Source of the DNA: an uncultured Collinsella sp.
GTDB lineage: Bacteria; Actinomycetota; Coriobacteriia; Coriobacteriales; Coriobacteriaceae
Direction: 5' to 3'
Assembly (NCBI GenBank): GCA_902470065.1
Contig: CABRFA010000012.1
Coordinates: 1-33,900, forward strand
DNA: 33,900 bases
Under the pieces are notes generated by a model. The model saw only the letters and a program-made list of their open reading frames with translations. It had not been told where the DNA came from and made no database searches. The translations under genes were made by a program, and so were the position numbers. This document shows, in pieces, positions 7,375-16,760 of this stretch. Position 1 is the first letter of the stretch; the number at the start of each line of letters is the position of its first letter.

Positions 7375-8313
7375 ATGCTCGATCAGGCTTATTCTCGTCG
7401 TCAGTTCCTCGGCCTCGCTGGTGGTCTTGCCAGCATCGTCGGTCTCGGTCTCGTTGGTTGCGGCGGCTCCGGCGCATCCGACGCCGCCGACAAGGGTAGC
7501 GCCGCTGCTGCCGAGTCCGTCTCCGGCGAGGTGACCTACGACGGCGCCTCCTCGTTCCAGGCTCTCGTCGAGGCCGCTGCCGAGAAGTTCATGGATGCCA
7601 ACCCGGACGTCTCCGTTTCCGGCTCGGGTAACGGTTCGGGCAAGGGCCTGACCGCTGTTGCCGCCGGCACCGTCACCATCGGCAACTCCGACGTCTTCGC
7701 CGAGACCAAGCTTGAGGCCGATCAAGTCAAGAACCTCGTCGACCACGAGGTCGCCGTCGTGGGCATGGGCCCCGTCGTCTCCAAGAACGTCAAGGTCGAC
7801 GACCTGTCCCTCGAGCAGCTCAAGGGTATCTTCTCCGGTCAGATTACCAACTGGAAGGAGGTCGGCGGCGACGACGCCAAGATCGTCGTTCTCAACCGCA
7901 AGGCTGGCTCCGGCACCCGTGCCACCTTCGAGGCCGCCGTTTTTGGCGACGAGGCCGTCGACTTTAAGGGCGACGCCGAGCTCGACAAGTCCGGCGATGT
8001 CCAGACTCAGATGGGCAGTACCGACAACGCCATCTCCTACCTCGACTTCTCGCACTTCGATGACTCCAAGTTCAACGCCATCAAGGTCGAGGGCGTCGAG
8101 CCCAAGAGCAAGAACGTCACCGACGACTCCTTCAAGATCTGGGCGACCGAGCACATGTACTGCTCCAAGGACGCCGACGAGGCCACCAAGGCCTTCCTGG
8201 AGTTTATGCTCTCCGACGACGTCCAGGGCAAGCTCGTCGAGGAGCAGGGCTTCATCCCCGTCTCTGCCATGAAGGTCGTCAAGGACGCCAGCGGCAAGGT
8301 CTCCGCTAAATAA
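7375..8313 (+). CDS. pstS: Phosphate ABC transporter substrate-binding lipoprotein PstS
   Basis: A 312-residue periplasmic-type phosphate receptor anchored as a lipoprotein on the outer face of the membrane. The N-terminus carries a twin-arginine motif, SRRQFLG (7-13), a hydrophobic stretch and a lipobox, LVGC, with the lipidated Cys at 29, so export is probably by Tat. Phosphate-contact segments are visible: YDGASSFQ, NGSGKGL, IGNSDVF and RKAGSGTRATFE. ATG 7375 follows GAAAGGAAG. It is the first gene of pstSCAB, with pstC 24 bases downstream. A weak stem-loop (about 7247-7283) lies in the leader, but no convincing Pho-box was recognised. Confidence 0.95.
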   Translation: MLDQAYSRRQFLGLAGGLASIVGLGLVGCGGSGASDAADKGSAAAAESVSGEVTYDGASSFQALVEAAAEKFMDANPDVSVSGSGNGSGKGLTAVAAGTVTIGNSDVFAETKLEADQVKNLVDHEVAVVGMGPVVSKNVKVDDLSLEQLKGIFSGQITNWKEVGGDDAKIVVLNRKAGSGTRATFEAAVFGDEAVDFKGDAELDKSGDVQTQMGSTDNAISYLDFSHFDDSKFNAIKVEGVEPKSKNVTDDSFKIWATEHMYCSKDADEATKAFLEFMLSDDVQGKLVEEQGFIPVSAMKVVKDASGKVSAK

Positions 8314-8337
8314 GTAATCGCCCCGGAAAGGTTTGCA

Positions 8338-9246
8338 ATGGCAAAACAGCTGCCAAAGCGCGACCTTGAGAACGTGGGCCTGGGCGTCACGGGCGCGTGC
8401 GTTGCGCTCGTGACGCTTGTCGTTGCCGCGCTCATCTTTATGGTCGCCCAAAAGGGCCTCTCGGCTTTTGTCAAAGACGGCGTCTCGGTCGTCGAGTTTT
8501 TCACCGGCACCAAGTGGGACCTGGCCAACACGGCCAAAAACGGCCTGCCCTACACCGGCGCCCTGCCCCTGATCGTCACCTCGTTTGCGGTCATGGCGCT
8601 CTCCACGCTTATCGCGCTGCCCATCGCCATCGGCTCTGCCATCTTTGCGGTTGAGATCCAGCCTAAGTTTGGTTCCAAGGTCTTTCAGCCGCTCATTGAG
8701 CTTTTGACTGGTATTCCTTCGGTCGTCTTTGGTCTGATCGGTTTTCACGTGGTCGTCGGCCTTATGAAGAGCGTTTTCCACGTAAGCACGGGCTTGGGCA
8801 TCTTGCCCGGCGCCATCGTGCTGGCCGTCATGATCCTGCCGACGATGACCACGCTTTCGGTCGATGGCCTGCGTGCCGTGCCCGACAGCTACCGTCAGGG
8901 CTCGCTCGCGCTGGGCTACACCCGCTGGCAGACCATCTGGCACGTGGTGCTCAAGTCTGCCATGCCGTCGCTCATGACTGCGGTCATCCTGGGTATGACC
9001 CGCGCCTTTGGCGAGACGCTCGCCGTGCGCATGGTTATCGGCGGCATCGAGGCCATGCCGACGTCGCTGCTGTCGCCGGCGTCCACCATCACCACCACGC
9101 TCACCACGTCTATGGCGGTCTATGCCGAGGGCTCGGCCCAGGACGACGTCCTGTGGGCGCTCGGTCTGCTGCTGATGGGCATGAGCCTCATCTTCATCCT
9201 GATCATCCATCTCATTGGCCGCAAGGGGGCGAAGGCTCGTGGCTAG
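8338..9246 (+). CDS. pstC: Phosphate ABC transporter permease PstC
   Basis: A 302-residue inner-membrane permease of the Pst phosphate importer. It has about six hydrophobic segments, the first at roughly 20-42 (ACVALVTLVVAALIFMVAQ). The cytoplasmic EAA-type loop that contacts PstB is VPDSYRQGSLALGYTRWQTI. GIPSVVFGLIGFHVV is the segment usual for PstC. The start at 8338 has GGAAAGG upstream. Its 3' end overlaps the likely GTG start of pstA by eight bases, which fits translational coupling. Confidence 0.94.
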   Translation: MAKQLPKRDLENVGLGVTGACVALVTLVVAALIFMVAQKGLSAFVKDGVSVVEFFTGTKWDLANTAKNGLPYTGALPLIVTSFAVMALSTLIALPIAIGSAIFAVEIQPKFGSKVFQPLIELLTGIPSVVFGLIGFHVVVGLMKSVFHVSTGLGILPGAIVLAVMILPTMTTLSVDGLRAVPDSYRQGSLALGYTRWQTIWHVVLKSAMPSLMTAVILGMTRAFGETLAVRMVIGGIEAMPTSLLSPASTITTTLTTSMAVYAEGSAQDDVLWALGLLLMGMSLIFILIIHLIGRKGAKARG

Positions 9247-10161
9247 CACGCGTATCCACATCGACGAGGCGAGGCTCGGGCGTGTCCAAAAGCAGGACCG
9301 CTTCGCCACGGGCGTGTTGACGGCGATCGTCGCCATCGTCATGCTCATCGTCATCTCCATGGTGGCCTATATCCTGTTCGAGGGCATCTCGACGCTGTTC
9401 CAGCCGGGCTTTCTCACGGAGCCGTCGCGCGCCAACGGAACGCAGGGCGGCGTGCTCTACCAGCTGTTCGACTCGTTCTACCTGCTGCTGATCACCCTGA
9501 TCATCTCGGTGCCCATCAGCCTGGGCGGAGCGGTCTTTTTGGTTGAGTACGCGCCGGACGGACCCATCCGCGACATCGCCTCCACCGCCATCGAGACGTT
9601 GTCCTCGCTGCCTTCCATCGTCGTCGGCATGTTCGGTTTTCTGGTGTTCTCGGTGCAGCTGGGCTGGAAGTACTCCATCATCTCCGGCGCCGTCGCGCTC
9701 ACCATGTTCAACATCCCCATCCTGGTGCGCGTGATCCAGCAGGCGCTCGAGGACGTGCCGCAGGCCCAGCGCGATGCGTGCCTGGCCATGGGCCTCACTC
9801 GCTGGGAGGCCACGCTGCACATCCTGATCCCCGAGGCCATGCCTGCCATCGTGACGGGCATCGTGCTTTCGGCCGGTCGCGTGTTTGGCGAGGCCGCAGC
9901 ACTGCTTTTTACCTCGGGTATGAGCTCGCCGGTTCGCCTGAACTTCTTGAGCTTTAACCTGTCGAGCCCCACCTGCGCTTGGAACGTGTTCCGTCCCGGC
10001 GAGTCGCTCGCCGTGCACATCTACAAGATCTATGGCGAGGGCAGCCCCGAGGCCCAGCAGATTGTTTGGGGCACCGCGGCGCTGCTGATGGTCTGCGTGC
10101 TGCTTTTTAACGTAGCCGCCCGTATCGTGGGCAAGCAACTGGCAAGGAAGATGACGGCCGA

Positions 10162-10165
<4 letters not shown>
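9239..10165 (+). CDS. pstA: Phosphate ABC transporter permease PstA
   Basis: A 308-residue second permease of the Pst importer, with six hydrophobic segments from about residue 22 (FATGVLTAIVAIVMLIVISM). The EAA loop reads VPQAQRDACLAMGLTRWEAT, and LSSLPSIVVGMFGFLVF is the matching PstA helix. The GTG at 9239 is chosen because a G-rich ribosome site (GGGGGCGAAGG) sits inside the pstC end; a TTG at 9215 is also in frame. The stop overlaps the pstB start as ATGA. Confidence 0.93.
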
Positions 10166-11034
<869 letters not shown>

Positions 11035-11090
11035 TCCGGGACATGCTTGAGGCCTGCAGCGGCCACGGTTGCCGCAGGACTGATTGGAGA

Positions 11091-11127
11091 GGCGGGTCAT
11101 CTCTTGCGGGAGATGGCCCGCCTTTTG
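11091..11127 (+). terminator. Rho-independent terminator of the pst operon
   Basis: GGCGGGTCATCTC pairs with GAGATGGCCCGCC across a short loop with a single mismatch, followed by TTTTG. It lies 57 bases after the pstB stop and marks the operon end. Confidence 0.8.
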
Positions 11128-11143
11128 CTCTGCGACCGAAACG

Positions 11144-11178
11144 ACCACCACAAAGGGGACAGGCGCCTTCGTGGTGGT
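11144..11178 (+). repeat. 35-bp palindromic repeat, copy 1
   Basis: ACCACCACAAAGG (11144-11156) pairs with CCTTCGTGGTGGT (11166-11178) with one mismatch. The reverse complement of the element at 23993-24027 matches it at 33 of 35 positions. It lies upstream of the ABC-F gene. Confidence 0.85.
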
Positions 11179-11238
11179 TTGGGGTGGGGCTCGCTGCTAT
11201 CATGGACAACGTTGAATTTCTACGAAGGAGCAGGGCAT

Positions 11239-13098
11239 ATGGCGATTCTTTTGGGATGCGATTCCGTCAGCCTAGAGTTTCCCACCAAGCATATTTTCGA
11301 TAGCGTGACGCTCGGCGTGGGCGAGGGCGACCGCATTGGTATTGTCGGCAAAAACGGCGACGGCAAGTCGACGCTGCTGAGCGTGCTCGCCGGCACGCTG
11401 GAGCCCGATGACGGGCGCGTGACGCACCGTCGCGGCACCACGATCGGTCTGCTCGGCCAAAAGGACAACCTGGTCGATACCGACACCGTGCATCATGCCG
11501 TCGTGGGCGACACGCCCGAGTATGAGTGGGCGTCGAGTCCGCGTACGCGCCAGATTCTGGCTGGCCTTATTAGCGATGTGCCCTGGGAGGGCACGGTGGG
11601 CGAGCTTTCGGGCGGCCAGCGCCGTCGCGTGGACCTCGCGCGCCTGCTGATCGGCGACTATGACGTGCTCATGCTTGACGAGCCCACCAACCACCTGGAC
11701 ATGCGCACCATCAACTGGCTCGCGCGCCACTTAAAGGCTCGCTGGCAGCGCGGTCAGGGCGCCATGCTCGTGGTCACGCACGATCGCTGGTTCTTGGACG
11801 AGGTCTGCACCAGCATGTGGGAGGTCCATGACGGCCAGGTCGATCCCTTCGAGGGCGGCTATTCGGCATACATCCTGCAGCGCGTGGAGCGCGACCGCAT
11901 GGCCGCGGTTACCGAGGAACGCCGTCGCAACATGGCACGCAAGGAGCTTGCGTGGCTGAGCCGCGGTGCCCAGGCGCGTTCCACCAAGCCCAAGTTTCGC
12001 GTGGATGCCGCTCGCGAGCTCATCGCCGACGTGCCGCCCGTGCGCGACGAGCTGGAGCTCAAGCGCCTGGCGGTGAGCCGCCTGGGCAAGCAGGTTATCG
12101 ACGTGGTCGACGTGGACGCCGGCTATACGGATACCGATGACGCGCCCAAGCAGGTGCTCTCCGACGTGACCTGGCTCATCGGCGCGGGCGACCGCTATGG
12201 TCTTTTGGGCGAGAATGGCGCTGGCAAGTCGACGCTGCTCGACGTGATCCAGGGCAAAATTGCGCCCACGCGCGGCCGCGTGAAGATTGGCCAGACAGTG
12301 CGCTTTGGCGTGCTGTCGCAGCAGCTCGAGGAGCTCGAGCCCTTCATGGGCGACACGATTCGCGAGGTGCTCAGCAACTATAAGAAGTACTACGTCATCG
12401 ACGGCAAGGAGACTTCGCCCGAGAAGCTCTGCGAGCGTCTGGGCTTTACGACGCAGCAGCTCTGGAGCCGCATCGGCGATCTTTCGGGCGGCCAGCGCCG
12501 TCGCCTGTCGCTGCTACTGACAATCCTGGACGAGCCCAACGTGCTCATCCTGGACGAGCCCGGCAACGACCTGGATACCGACATGCTGGCGATTGTCGAG
12601 GATCTGCTCGACGGTTGGCCCGGCACGCTGATCCTGGTGACGCACGACCGCTTCTTGATGGAGCGCGTGACCGACCAGCAGTGGGCGCTGCTCGACGGCC
12701 ACCTGACGCATATGCCCGGTGGCGTGGACCAGTACCTTCGCCTGTGCAACGCTACCGCCGAGGGCGAGCCCGTGGGCGCGCCGAGCGCCAAGACCGGCAC
12801 GTTCGACACCGGTACGGCGGCTGCTGCGGCCGAAAAGCCCAAGTCGAGCGGTCAGCCCAACGGCCTGTCCAACGCCGAGCGTCAGAAGCTCCGCCGCGAG
12901 GTGAGCTCGCTCGAGCGCAAGATGGAGACGCAGCGCGCCCGCGTTGAGGAGGCCGAGGCCGCGATGGCCCAGGTCGACCCCACCAACTACACGGCGCTGG
13001 GCGAGCAGCAGGCAAAGATCGACGAGGCTCACGCCGCCATGGACGAGTTGGAGATGGCGTGGCTCGAGGCGAGCGAAAAGCTCGAGGGCGAGGAGTAG
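11239..13098 (+). CDS. ABC-F family ATPase, Uup-like
   Basis: A 619-residue soluble protein with two ABC cassettes and no membrane segment, the mark of ABC-F translation or ribosome factors. Cassette 1 has GKNGDGKST (37-45), ELSGGQRRR and MLDEPTNHLD; cassette 2 has GENGAGKST, DLSGGQRRR and ILDEPGNDLD. The 'ND' in place of 'NH' in the second Walker B, together with a C-terminal coiled coil (about 540-619, rich in Glu, Lys, Arg, Ala), points to the Uup branch, which in other bacteria is linked to ribosome function and to branched DNA. ATG 11239 follows GAAGGAG by eight bases. The next gene starts six bases after the stop, so the two are probably cotranscribed. Confidence 0.92.
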   Translation: MAILLGCDSVSLEFPTKHIFDSVTLGVGEGDRIGIVGKNGDGKSTLLSVLAGTLEPDDGRVTHRRGTTIGLLGQKDNLVDTDTVHHAVVGDTPEYEWASSPRTRQILAGLISDVPWEGTVGELSGGQRRRVDLARLLIGDYDVLMLDEPTNHLDMRTINWLARHLKARWQRGQGAMLVVTHDRWFLDEVCTSMWEVHDGQVDPFEGGYSAYILQRVERDRMAAVTEERRRNMARKELAWLSRGAQARSTKPKFRVDAARELIADVPPVRDELELKRLAVSRLGKQVIDVVDVDAGYTDTDDAPKQVLSDVTWLIGAGDRYGLLGENGAGKSTLLDVIQGKIAPTRGRVKIGQTVRFGVLSQQLEELEPFMGDTIREVLSNYKKYYVIDGKETSPEKLCERLGFTTQQLWSRIGDLSGGQRRRLSLLLTILDEPNVLILDEPGNDLDTDMLAIVEDLLDGWPGTLILVTHDRFLMERVTDQQWALLDGHLTHMPGGVDQYLRLCNATAEGEPVGAPSAKTGTFDTGTAAAAAEKPKSSGQPNGLSNAERQKLRREVSSLERKMETQRARVEEAEAAMAQVDPTNYTALGEQQAKIDEAHAAMDELEMAWLEASEKLEGEE

Positions 13099-13104
13099 AC
13101 GAGG

Positions 13105-13875
13105 ATGATCAAAGCCGCGTTTTTCGATATCGACGGCACGCTACTGAGCTTTAAGACCCACCGGATTCCGGCGTCGGCGCAGCAGGTGCTCGACAGCTTT
13201 CACGAGCAGGGGATCGCGTGCGTGATCGCCACGGGCCGTCCGACCTACCAGATGCCCGATTGGCTGTTCGACCTGGGCTGGGATGCGTACATTACGCTCT
13301 CGGGCCAGCACTGCTTTGATGCCGAGGGAGCTTACCGCAGCTGTCCGATTGATCCGGACGACGTTGCGGTGATCGTGGACCAGGTGGCGCAGGGGTGCTA
13401 TGACTCGCTGTGCATGCAGAGCGAGAACTCGTTTGTGAACCGCCTGTCCGAGCGCGTGGTGACGGCTGGCAGCAACGCGGGAATCGTCTACCACGAGGAG
13501 CCGTTTGAGCACGCCTTTGACGCGCCGGTCTACCAGTTCTGCGCCTTTGTGGACCCGGCCGACGAACATATCGTGACTGACGCCGTGTCGCATTCGCTCA
13601 CCACGCGCTGGTGTGACCTGTTCTGCGACATTATTCCCGCTAACGGCGGCAAGGACCTGGGCGTGGCGGCGACGCTGGAGCGCCTGGGCATCGACGCGAG
13701 CGAGGCGATTGCCTTTGGCGACGGCGAGAACGACCTGTCGATGTTTTCCGCCGTGGGCACGAGCGTGGCCATGGGCAACGCGCAGGACACGGTGAAAGCT
13801 GCAGCGACCTATGTGACGACTGCCGTGGACGACGACGGCATCTACAACGCTGCGAAGCACTTTGGACTCGTGTAG
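13105..13875 (+). CDS. Cof-type HAD-IIB hydrolase
   Basis: A 256-residue HAD-IIB phosphatase of the Cof type, a family acting on sugar phosphates, cofactor precursors or nucleotides. Motif I is FFDIDGTLL (D8, D10), motif II is VIATGR, motif III Lys is in NGGKDLGVAA, and motif IV is FGDGENDLSMF. The C2 cap occupies roughly 80-185. ATG 13105 is preceded by GACGAGG, which overlaps the end of the ABC-F gene. A terminator follows at 13919. The substrate is not predictable. Confidence 0.88.
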   Translation: MIKAAFFDIDGTLLSFKTHRIPASAQQVLDSFHEQGIACVIATGRPTYQMPDWLFDLGWDAYITLSGQHCFDAEGAYRSCPIDPDDVAVIVDQVAQGCYDSLCMQSENSFVNRLSERVVTAGSNAGIVYHEEPFEHAFDAPVYQFCAFVDPADEHIVTDAVSHSLTTRWCDLFCDIIPANGGKDLGVAATLERLGIDASEAIAFGDGENDLSMFSAVGTSVAMGNAQDTVKAAATYVTTAVDDDGIYNAAKHFGLV

Positions 13876-13884
13876 CTGCGGCTT

Positions 13885-13931
13885 GGCACTTTGGGACGCT
13901 CCTTTTCTGCCGGCACCTGGGGACACTCCTT
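13885..13931 (+). repeat. Two tandem 20-mers, REP-like
   Basis: GGCACTTTGGGACGCTCCTT (13885-13904) recurs as GGCACCTGGGGACACTCCTT (13912-13931), 17 of 20 identical with a 27-base period. The pattern of GGCAC plus a G-rich/CTCCTT block resembles repetitive extragenic sequences of the kind mobilised by REP-associated transposases. No such transposase is in the window. Confidence 0.6.
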
Positions 13932-13954
13932 GCGGGGCGTCCCCATTTTGTTTT
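13919..13954 (+). terminator. Terminator after the Cof-type HAD gene
   Basis: GGGGAC (13919-13924) pairs with GTCCCC (13939-13944), and ATTTTGTTTT follows. The stem is short with a 14-base loop, so the strength is uncertain. It overlaps the second tandem 20-mer. Confidence 0.55.
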
Positions 13955-13982
13955 CGTCCCGCACGTTTTGTGAAACACGGCT

Positions 13983-14030
13983 AACTTTTAGGCAAAGTAG
14001 TAAGACATGGGCAACTTTTGCGGTAAAGTA
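13983..14030 (+). promoter_or_regulatory. Repeated operator-like motifs upstream of the DtxR-family gene
   Basis: AACTTTTAGGCAAAGTA (13983-13999) and AACTTTTGCGGTAAAGTA (14013-14030) start exactly 30 bases apart, and each has ACTTT...AAAGT symmetry. The 15-mer starting CATGGGCAACT (14006-14020) recurs with one change in the promoter of the His-rich metal exporter (20643-20657). This is a candidate binding region for the DtxR-family protein itself. Confidence 0.5.
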
Positions 14031-14082
14031 AGCTGTGAAAAGTATCCAAAGGCTAACTAGCAATCATCGCGAAAGGCGGCCC

Positions 14083-14472
14083 ATGGCCCTACGTGAATCC
14101 GGAGAAGACTATCTCGAATCGATCTACGTTCTGTCGGAACGTCAGGGCATCGTGCGCTCGATCGACGTTGCGGAGCACCTCGGCGTAACCAAGGCGAGCG
14201 TTTCCAAGGCCATGGCGACGCTGGAAAGCAACGGCTATGTCGAAATGGGCAAACGAGATGTTCATCTGACAGAGCGCGGTCTGGAGGTCGCGCGCCAAAT
14301 GTGGGAGCGCCACTGCTTTTTCGTGGGGCTTTTGGAGGATGCAGGCGTATCGGCCGAGGTGGCGTCGCAAGAGGGCTGCCACATGGAGCACTGCCTGAGC
14401 GAGGAAAGCTTTGAGAAGCTAAGATCGATGTTGGGCCGGGAAGATGTGGCGGGCCCAACAACGGAAGCCTAA
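14083..14472 (+). CDS. DtxR/MntR-family metal-dependent transcriptional regulator (short form)
   Basis: A 129-residue repressor of the DtxR/MntR family, which binds Mn(II) or Fe(II) and then DNA. The winged helix occupies about 1-70 (recognition helix TKASVSKAMATLESNGYV) and the dimerisation domain the rest. No SH3-like third domain is present, as in MntR. Metal ligands by position: D9 and E12 in SGEDYLESIY, H77 in ERHCFF, and C99, E102, H103 in EGCHMEHCLS. D9 resembles MntR, while C99 resembles DtxR, so the metal is not certain. ATG 14083 follows GAAAGGCGG. Repeated motifs upstream suggest autoregulation. It ends convergently with the zinc ATPase gene. Confidence 0.88.
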   Translation: MALRESGEDYLESIYVLSERQGIVRSIDVAEHLGVTKASVSKAMATLESNGYVEMGKRDVHLTERGLEVARQMWERHCFFVGLLEDAGVSAEVASQEGCHMEHCLSEESFEKLRSMLGREDVAGPTTEA

Positions 14473-14492
14473 TTGACCCCCAGTAGCGCGGA

Positions 14493-14511
14493 GTTCGCGC
14501 AAAGCGCGAAC
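14493..14511. repeat. Small perfect hairpin
   Basis: GTTCGCGC (14493-14500), loop AAA, GCGCGAAC (14504-14511). It lies 21 bases after the DtxR-family stop. There is no T-run, so it may aid termination or mRNA stability only. Confidence 0.6.
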
Positions 14512-14608
14512 CAGCGACCGGGACCAGTAGCCCCACCAACAAAGTTCAATTCAGACAAGGAACCCCGCTAGCAAGCGATGCCCAAGAACCACCAGCAACG
14601 TCACCGCA

Positions 14609-14737
14609 GGCCGGGGTCGGGCTTGGTTTTGAAAACATTCCGCAGACCAGAAGTGCCCCCGTTCGTAGCTCCGAAGGAGCAGAACGGGGGCGCTTCATTG
14701 GTCGAGGACGTTTTCAAAACCAAGCCCGACCCCGGCC
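14609..14737. repeat. 129-bp near-continuous inverted repeat between convergent genes
   Basis: The outer arms (14609-14636 and 14710-14737) are 28 bases and perfectly complementary; the left begins GGCCGGGGTCGGGCTTGG and the right ends CCCGACCCCGGCC. Inside, GACCA...GAAG...GCCCCCGTTC (14645-14664) pairs with GAACGGGGGC...CTTC...TGGTC (14682-14703), and GCTCC/GGAGC closes the tip. Almost the whole 129 bp can fold into one stem. It lies between the convergent DtxR-family and ATPase genes and would act on either strand. The ATPase stop is 17 bases away. Confidence 0.9.
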
Positions 14738-14753
14738 GGAGGGACCACGAGTG

Positions 14754-16706
14754 CTACAGGTTCTTGACACCCATCGCGCGCATGGCGTTCAGGATGGCGA
14801 TGATCGCCACGCCTACGTCGCCGAACACGGCAACCCACATGTTGGCGATGCCCAGTGCCGCAAGCACCAGAATCAGCAACTTAATGCCCAGCGCAAAGAT
14901 GATGTTCTGCCAAACAATCGACATGGTCTTGCGCGCCACGCGGATCGCGCGGGAGATGTTGGACGGCTTGTCGTCCATCAGCACCACGTCGGCAGCTTCA
15001 ATTGCGGCGTCCGAGCCCATGGCGCCCATGGCGATTCCGACGTCGGCGCGCGTGAGCACGGGTGCGTCGTTGATGCCGTCACCGACAAAGGCGAGCTTGC
15101 CCTTGCCGCTCTCGGTTGCAAGCAGCGCCTCGACACGCTCGACCTTGTCGCCTGGCAGGAGCTGCGCGTGGAACTCGTCGAGCCCCAGCTGCTTGGCCAC
15201 AGACGCTGCAACCTCCTCGCGGTCGCCCGTGAGCATGACGGTGCGTTTGACGCCGGCAGCGTGCAAGTCGCGAATAGCCTGCTCGGCATCGGCCTTTATG
15301 GTGTCGGCAATTACGATATGGCCGGCGTACGTGTCATCGACCAGCACATGGAGGATCGTACCGACGACCTCGCAATTGGGAGCGTCGATACCGGCCGCAG
15401 CAAGCATCTTGGCGTTGCCGACGACGACGCGCTTGCCGTCGATGGTTGCCGTGAAACCGTGACCCGCGACATTGGCGGAGTCGCTCACGCGATTCTGGTC
15501 GAGCTCACCCTGGTAGGCGGCACGTATGGACCGTGCGATGGGGTGATCGGAAAACGACTCGGCAAGGGCCGCGACTTCGAGCAGCGACTGCTCGGTATAA
15601 CCTGCCTCGGGGTGTACCGCCACGACCGAAAACGTGCCGTTGGTGAGCGTGCCGGTCTTGTCAAAGACGACGGTGTCCACTTCGGCGAGCGTCTCGAGGT
15701 AGTTGGAGCCCTTGATGAGGACGCCCAGCTTGGATGCGCCGCCGATGCCGCCAAAGAAGCTCAGCGGGACGCTGATCACGAGCGCGCACGGGCAGCTGAC
15801 GACCAGGAAGGTCAGGCCGCGCAGGATCCAGTCGGACCAGGCGCCGGTGACCAAGCCGCCGCCGAGCGCGAGTACCGCGGCCGCGCCGGTGACGGCGGGC
15901 GTGTAGACGCGGGCGAAGCGCGTGATGAAGTTCTCGGTACGCGCCTTCTTTTCGCTGGCGTTTTCTACGAGCTCCAGGACGCGCGCGACGGTGGACTCGC
16001 CAAATGGCTTGGTGGTGCGCACGTGGATGAGGCCCGTCATGTTGATGCAGCCGCTGATGATATCGTCTCCGGTTTTGGCCGGGCGGGGAATCGATTCGCC
16101 GGTAAGGGCGGCGGTGTCGAGTTGCGTCTCGCCTTCGACGATGACGCCGTCGATGGGTACGCGCTCGCCGGGCTTGACGACGATGACGGTGCCGACGGCG
16201 ATGTCATCGGGGGAGACCTGCTCGAGTGTGCCGTCGGGTTGCTCGACGTTGGCGTAATCGGGCGCGATGTCCATCATGGCGCTGATCGATTTGCGGCTCT
16301 TGCCCACGGCGTAGGCCTGGAACAGCTCGCCGACCTGATAGAACAGCATGACAGCGGCGCCTTCGGCCATGTGCGGATCGGTGTCGGGGAAGAGCACCAT
16401 GGCAAACGCGCCGATGGTCGCGACGGCCATGAGGAAGCTTTCGTCGAAGGCCTTGCCGCGGCGGATGTTGTTGTATGCCTTTTGGAGCACGTCGTAGCCG
16501 GCAATTAGGAACGGCACCAGGAACAGCACGAAGCTGGCGTAGACGTTACCCGGGGTGCCGAATGCGGCGGTAAGGGTACCGAGCTCCTCGAGGGCGTACA
16601 CCACCGCAAAAATGCCTAGCGCTACCAGGATACGATTGCGCTTATGCTCAAGGGACTCTTTCTTCTTGCGCTTCTTCTTTTTCTTTGTGGGATCGGCGGC
16701 TGCCAT
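14754..16706 (-). CDS. P1B-type zinc-exporting ATPase, ZntA-like
   Basis: A 650-residue membrane ATPase expected to export Zn(II), perhaps also Cd(II) or Pb(II). It has a Lys-rich N-terminus (KKKKKRKKK) and about eight membrane segments. Motifs: TGES (202-205), SCPCAL with CPC 305-307, DKTGT (349-353, phosphorylated D349), HP (388-389), TGDR (493-496), GDGIND (542-547). K609 in the penultimate helix and D630 in the last match the ZntA-type zinc signature. No N-terminal metal-binding domain is present; a separate HMA gene lies just upstream. ATG 16706 has GGGAGG upstream, and its own operator copy lies at 16730-16747. The last gene of the zinc module. Confidence 0.92.
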   Translation of the reverse strand: MAAADPTKKKKKRKKKESLEHKRNRILVALGIFAVVYALEELGTLTAAFGTPGNVYASFVLFLVPFLIAGYDVLQKAYNNIRRGKAFDESFLMAVATIGAFAMVLFPDTDPHMAEGAAVMLFYQVGELFQAYAVGKSRKSISAMMDIAPDYANVEQPDGTLEQVSPDDIAVGTVIVVKPGERVPIDGVIVEGETQLDTAALTGESIPRPAKTGDDIISGCINMTGLIHVRTTKPFGESTVARVLELVENASEKKARTENFITRFARVYTPAVTGAAAVLALGGGLVTGAWSDWILRGLTFLVVSCPCALVISVPLSFFGGIGGASKLGVLIKGSNYLETLAEVDTVVFDKTGTLTNGTFSVVAVHPEAGYTEQSLLEVAALAESFSDHPIARSIRAAYQGELDQNRVSDSANVAGHGFTATIDGKRVVVGNAKMLAAAGIDAPNCEVVGTILHVLVDDTYAGHIVIADTIKADAEQAIRDLHAAGVKRTVMLTGDREEVAASVAKQLGLDEFHAQLLPGDKVERVEALLATESGKGKLAFVGDGINDAPVLTRADVGIAMGAMGSDAAIEAADVVLMDDKPSNISRAIRVARKTMSIVWQNIIFALGIKLLILVLAALGIANMWVAVFGDVGVAIIAILNAMRAMGVKNL

Positions 16707-16729
16707 GATTCAAACCTCCCATTTGAATG

Positions 16730-16747
16730 TATGAACACTCGCTCATA
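16730..16747. promoter_or_regulatory. ArsR-family operator dyad upstream of the ATPase
   Basis: TATGAACACTCGCTCATA has the same 18-bp TATGA...TCATA layout as the two dyads upstream of the arsR gene (17471-17488 and 17506-17523), differing at a few central positions. It sits 24 bases before the ATPase start, so the exporter can be controlled separately from the arsR-HMA transcript. Confidence 0.7.
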
Positions 16748-16760
16748 TAATTTCGCGAGC

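Noticed and set aside
7658..8272. Long Ser/Pro/Arg-rich frame inside pstS
   Set aside because: It is a shadow of high-GC third positions in the pstS frame, with biased composition and no ribosome site.
7261..9360. 699-codon frame on the minus strand across pstS and pstC
   Set aside because: It is antisense to two clear transporter genes and has His/Asp/Gly-biased composition typical of GC-rich shadows.
14751..16508. 585-codon plus-strand frame opposite the zinc ATPase
   Set aside because: It is antisense to a protein with all P-type ATPase motifs; no domain is recognisable in it.
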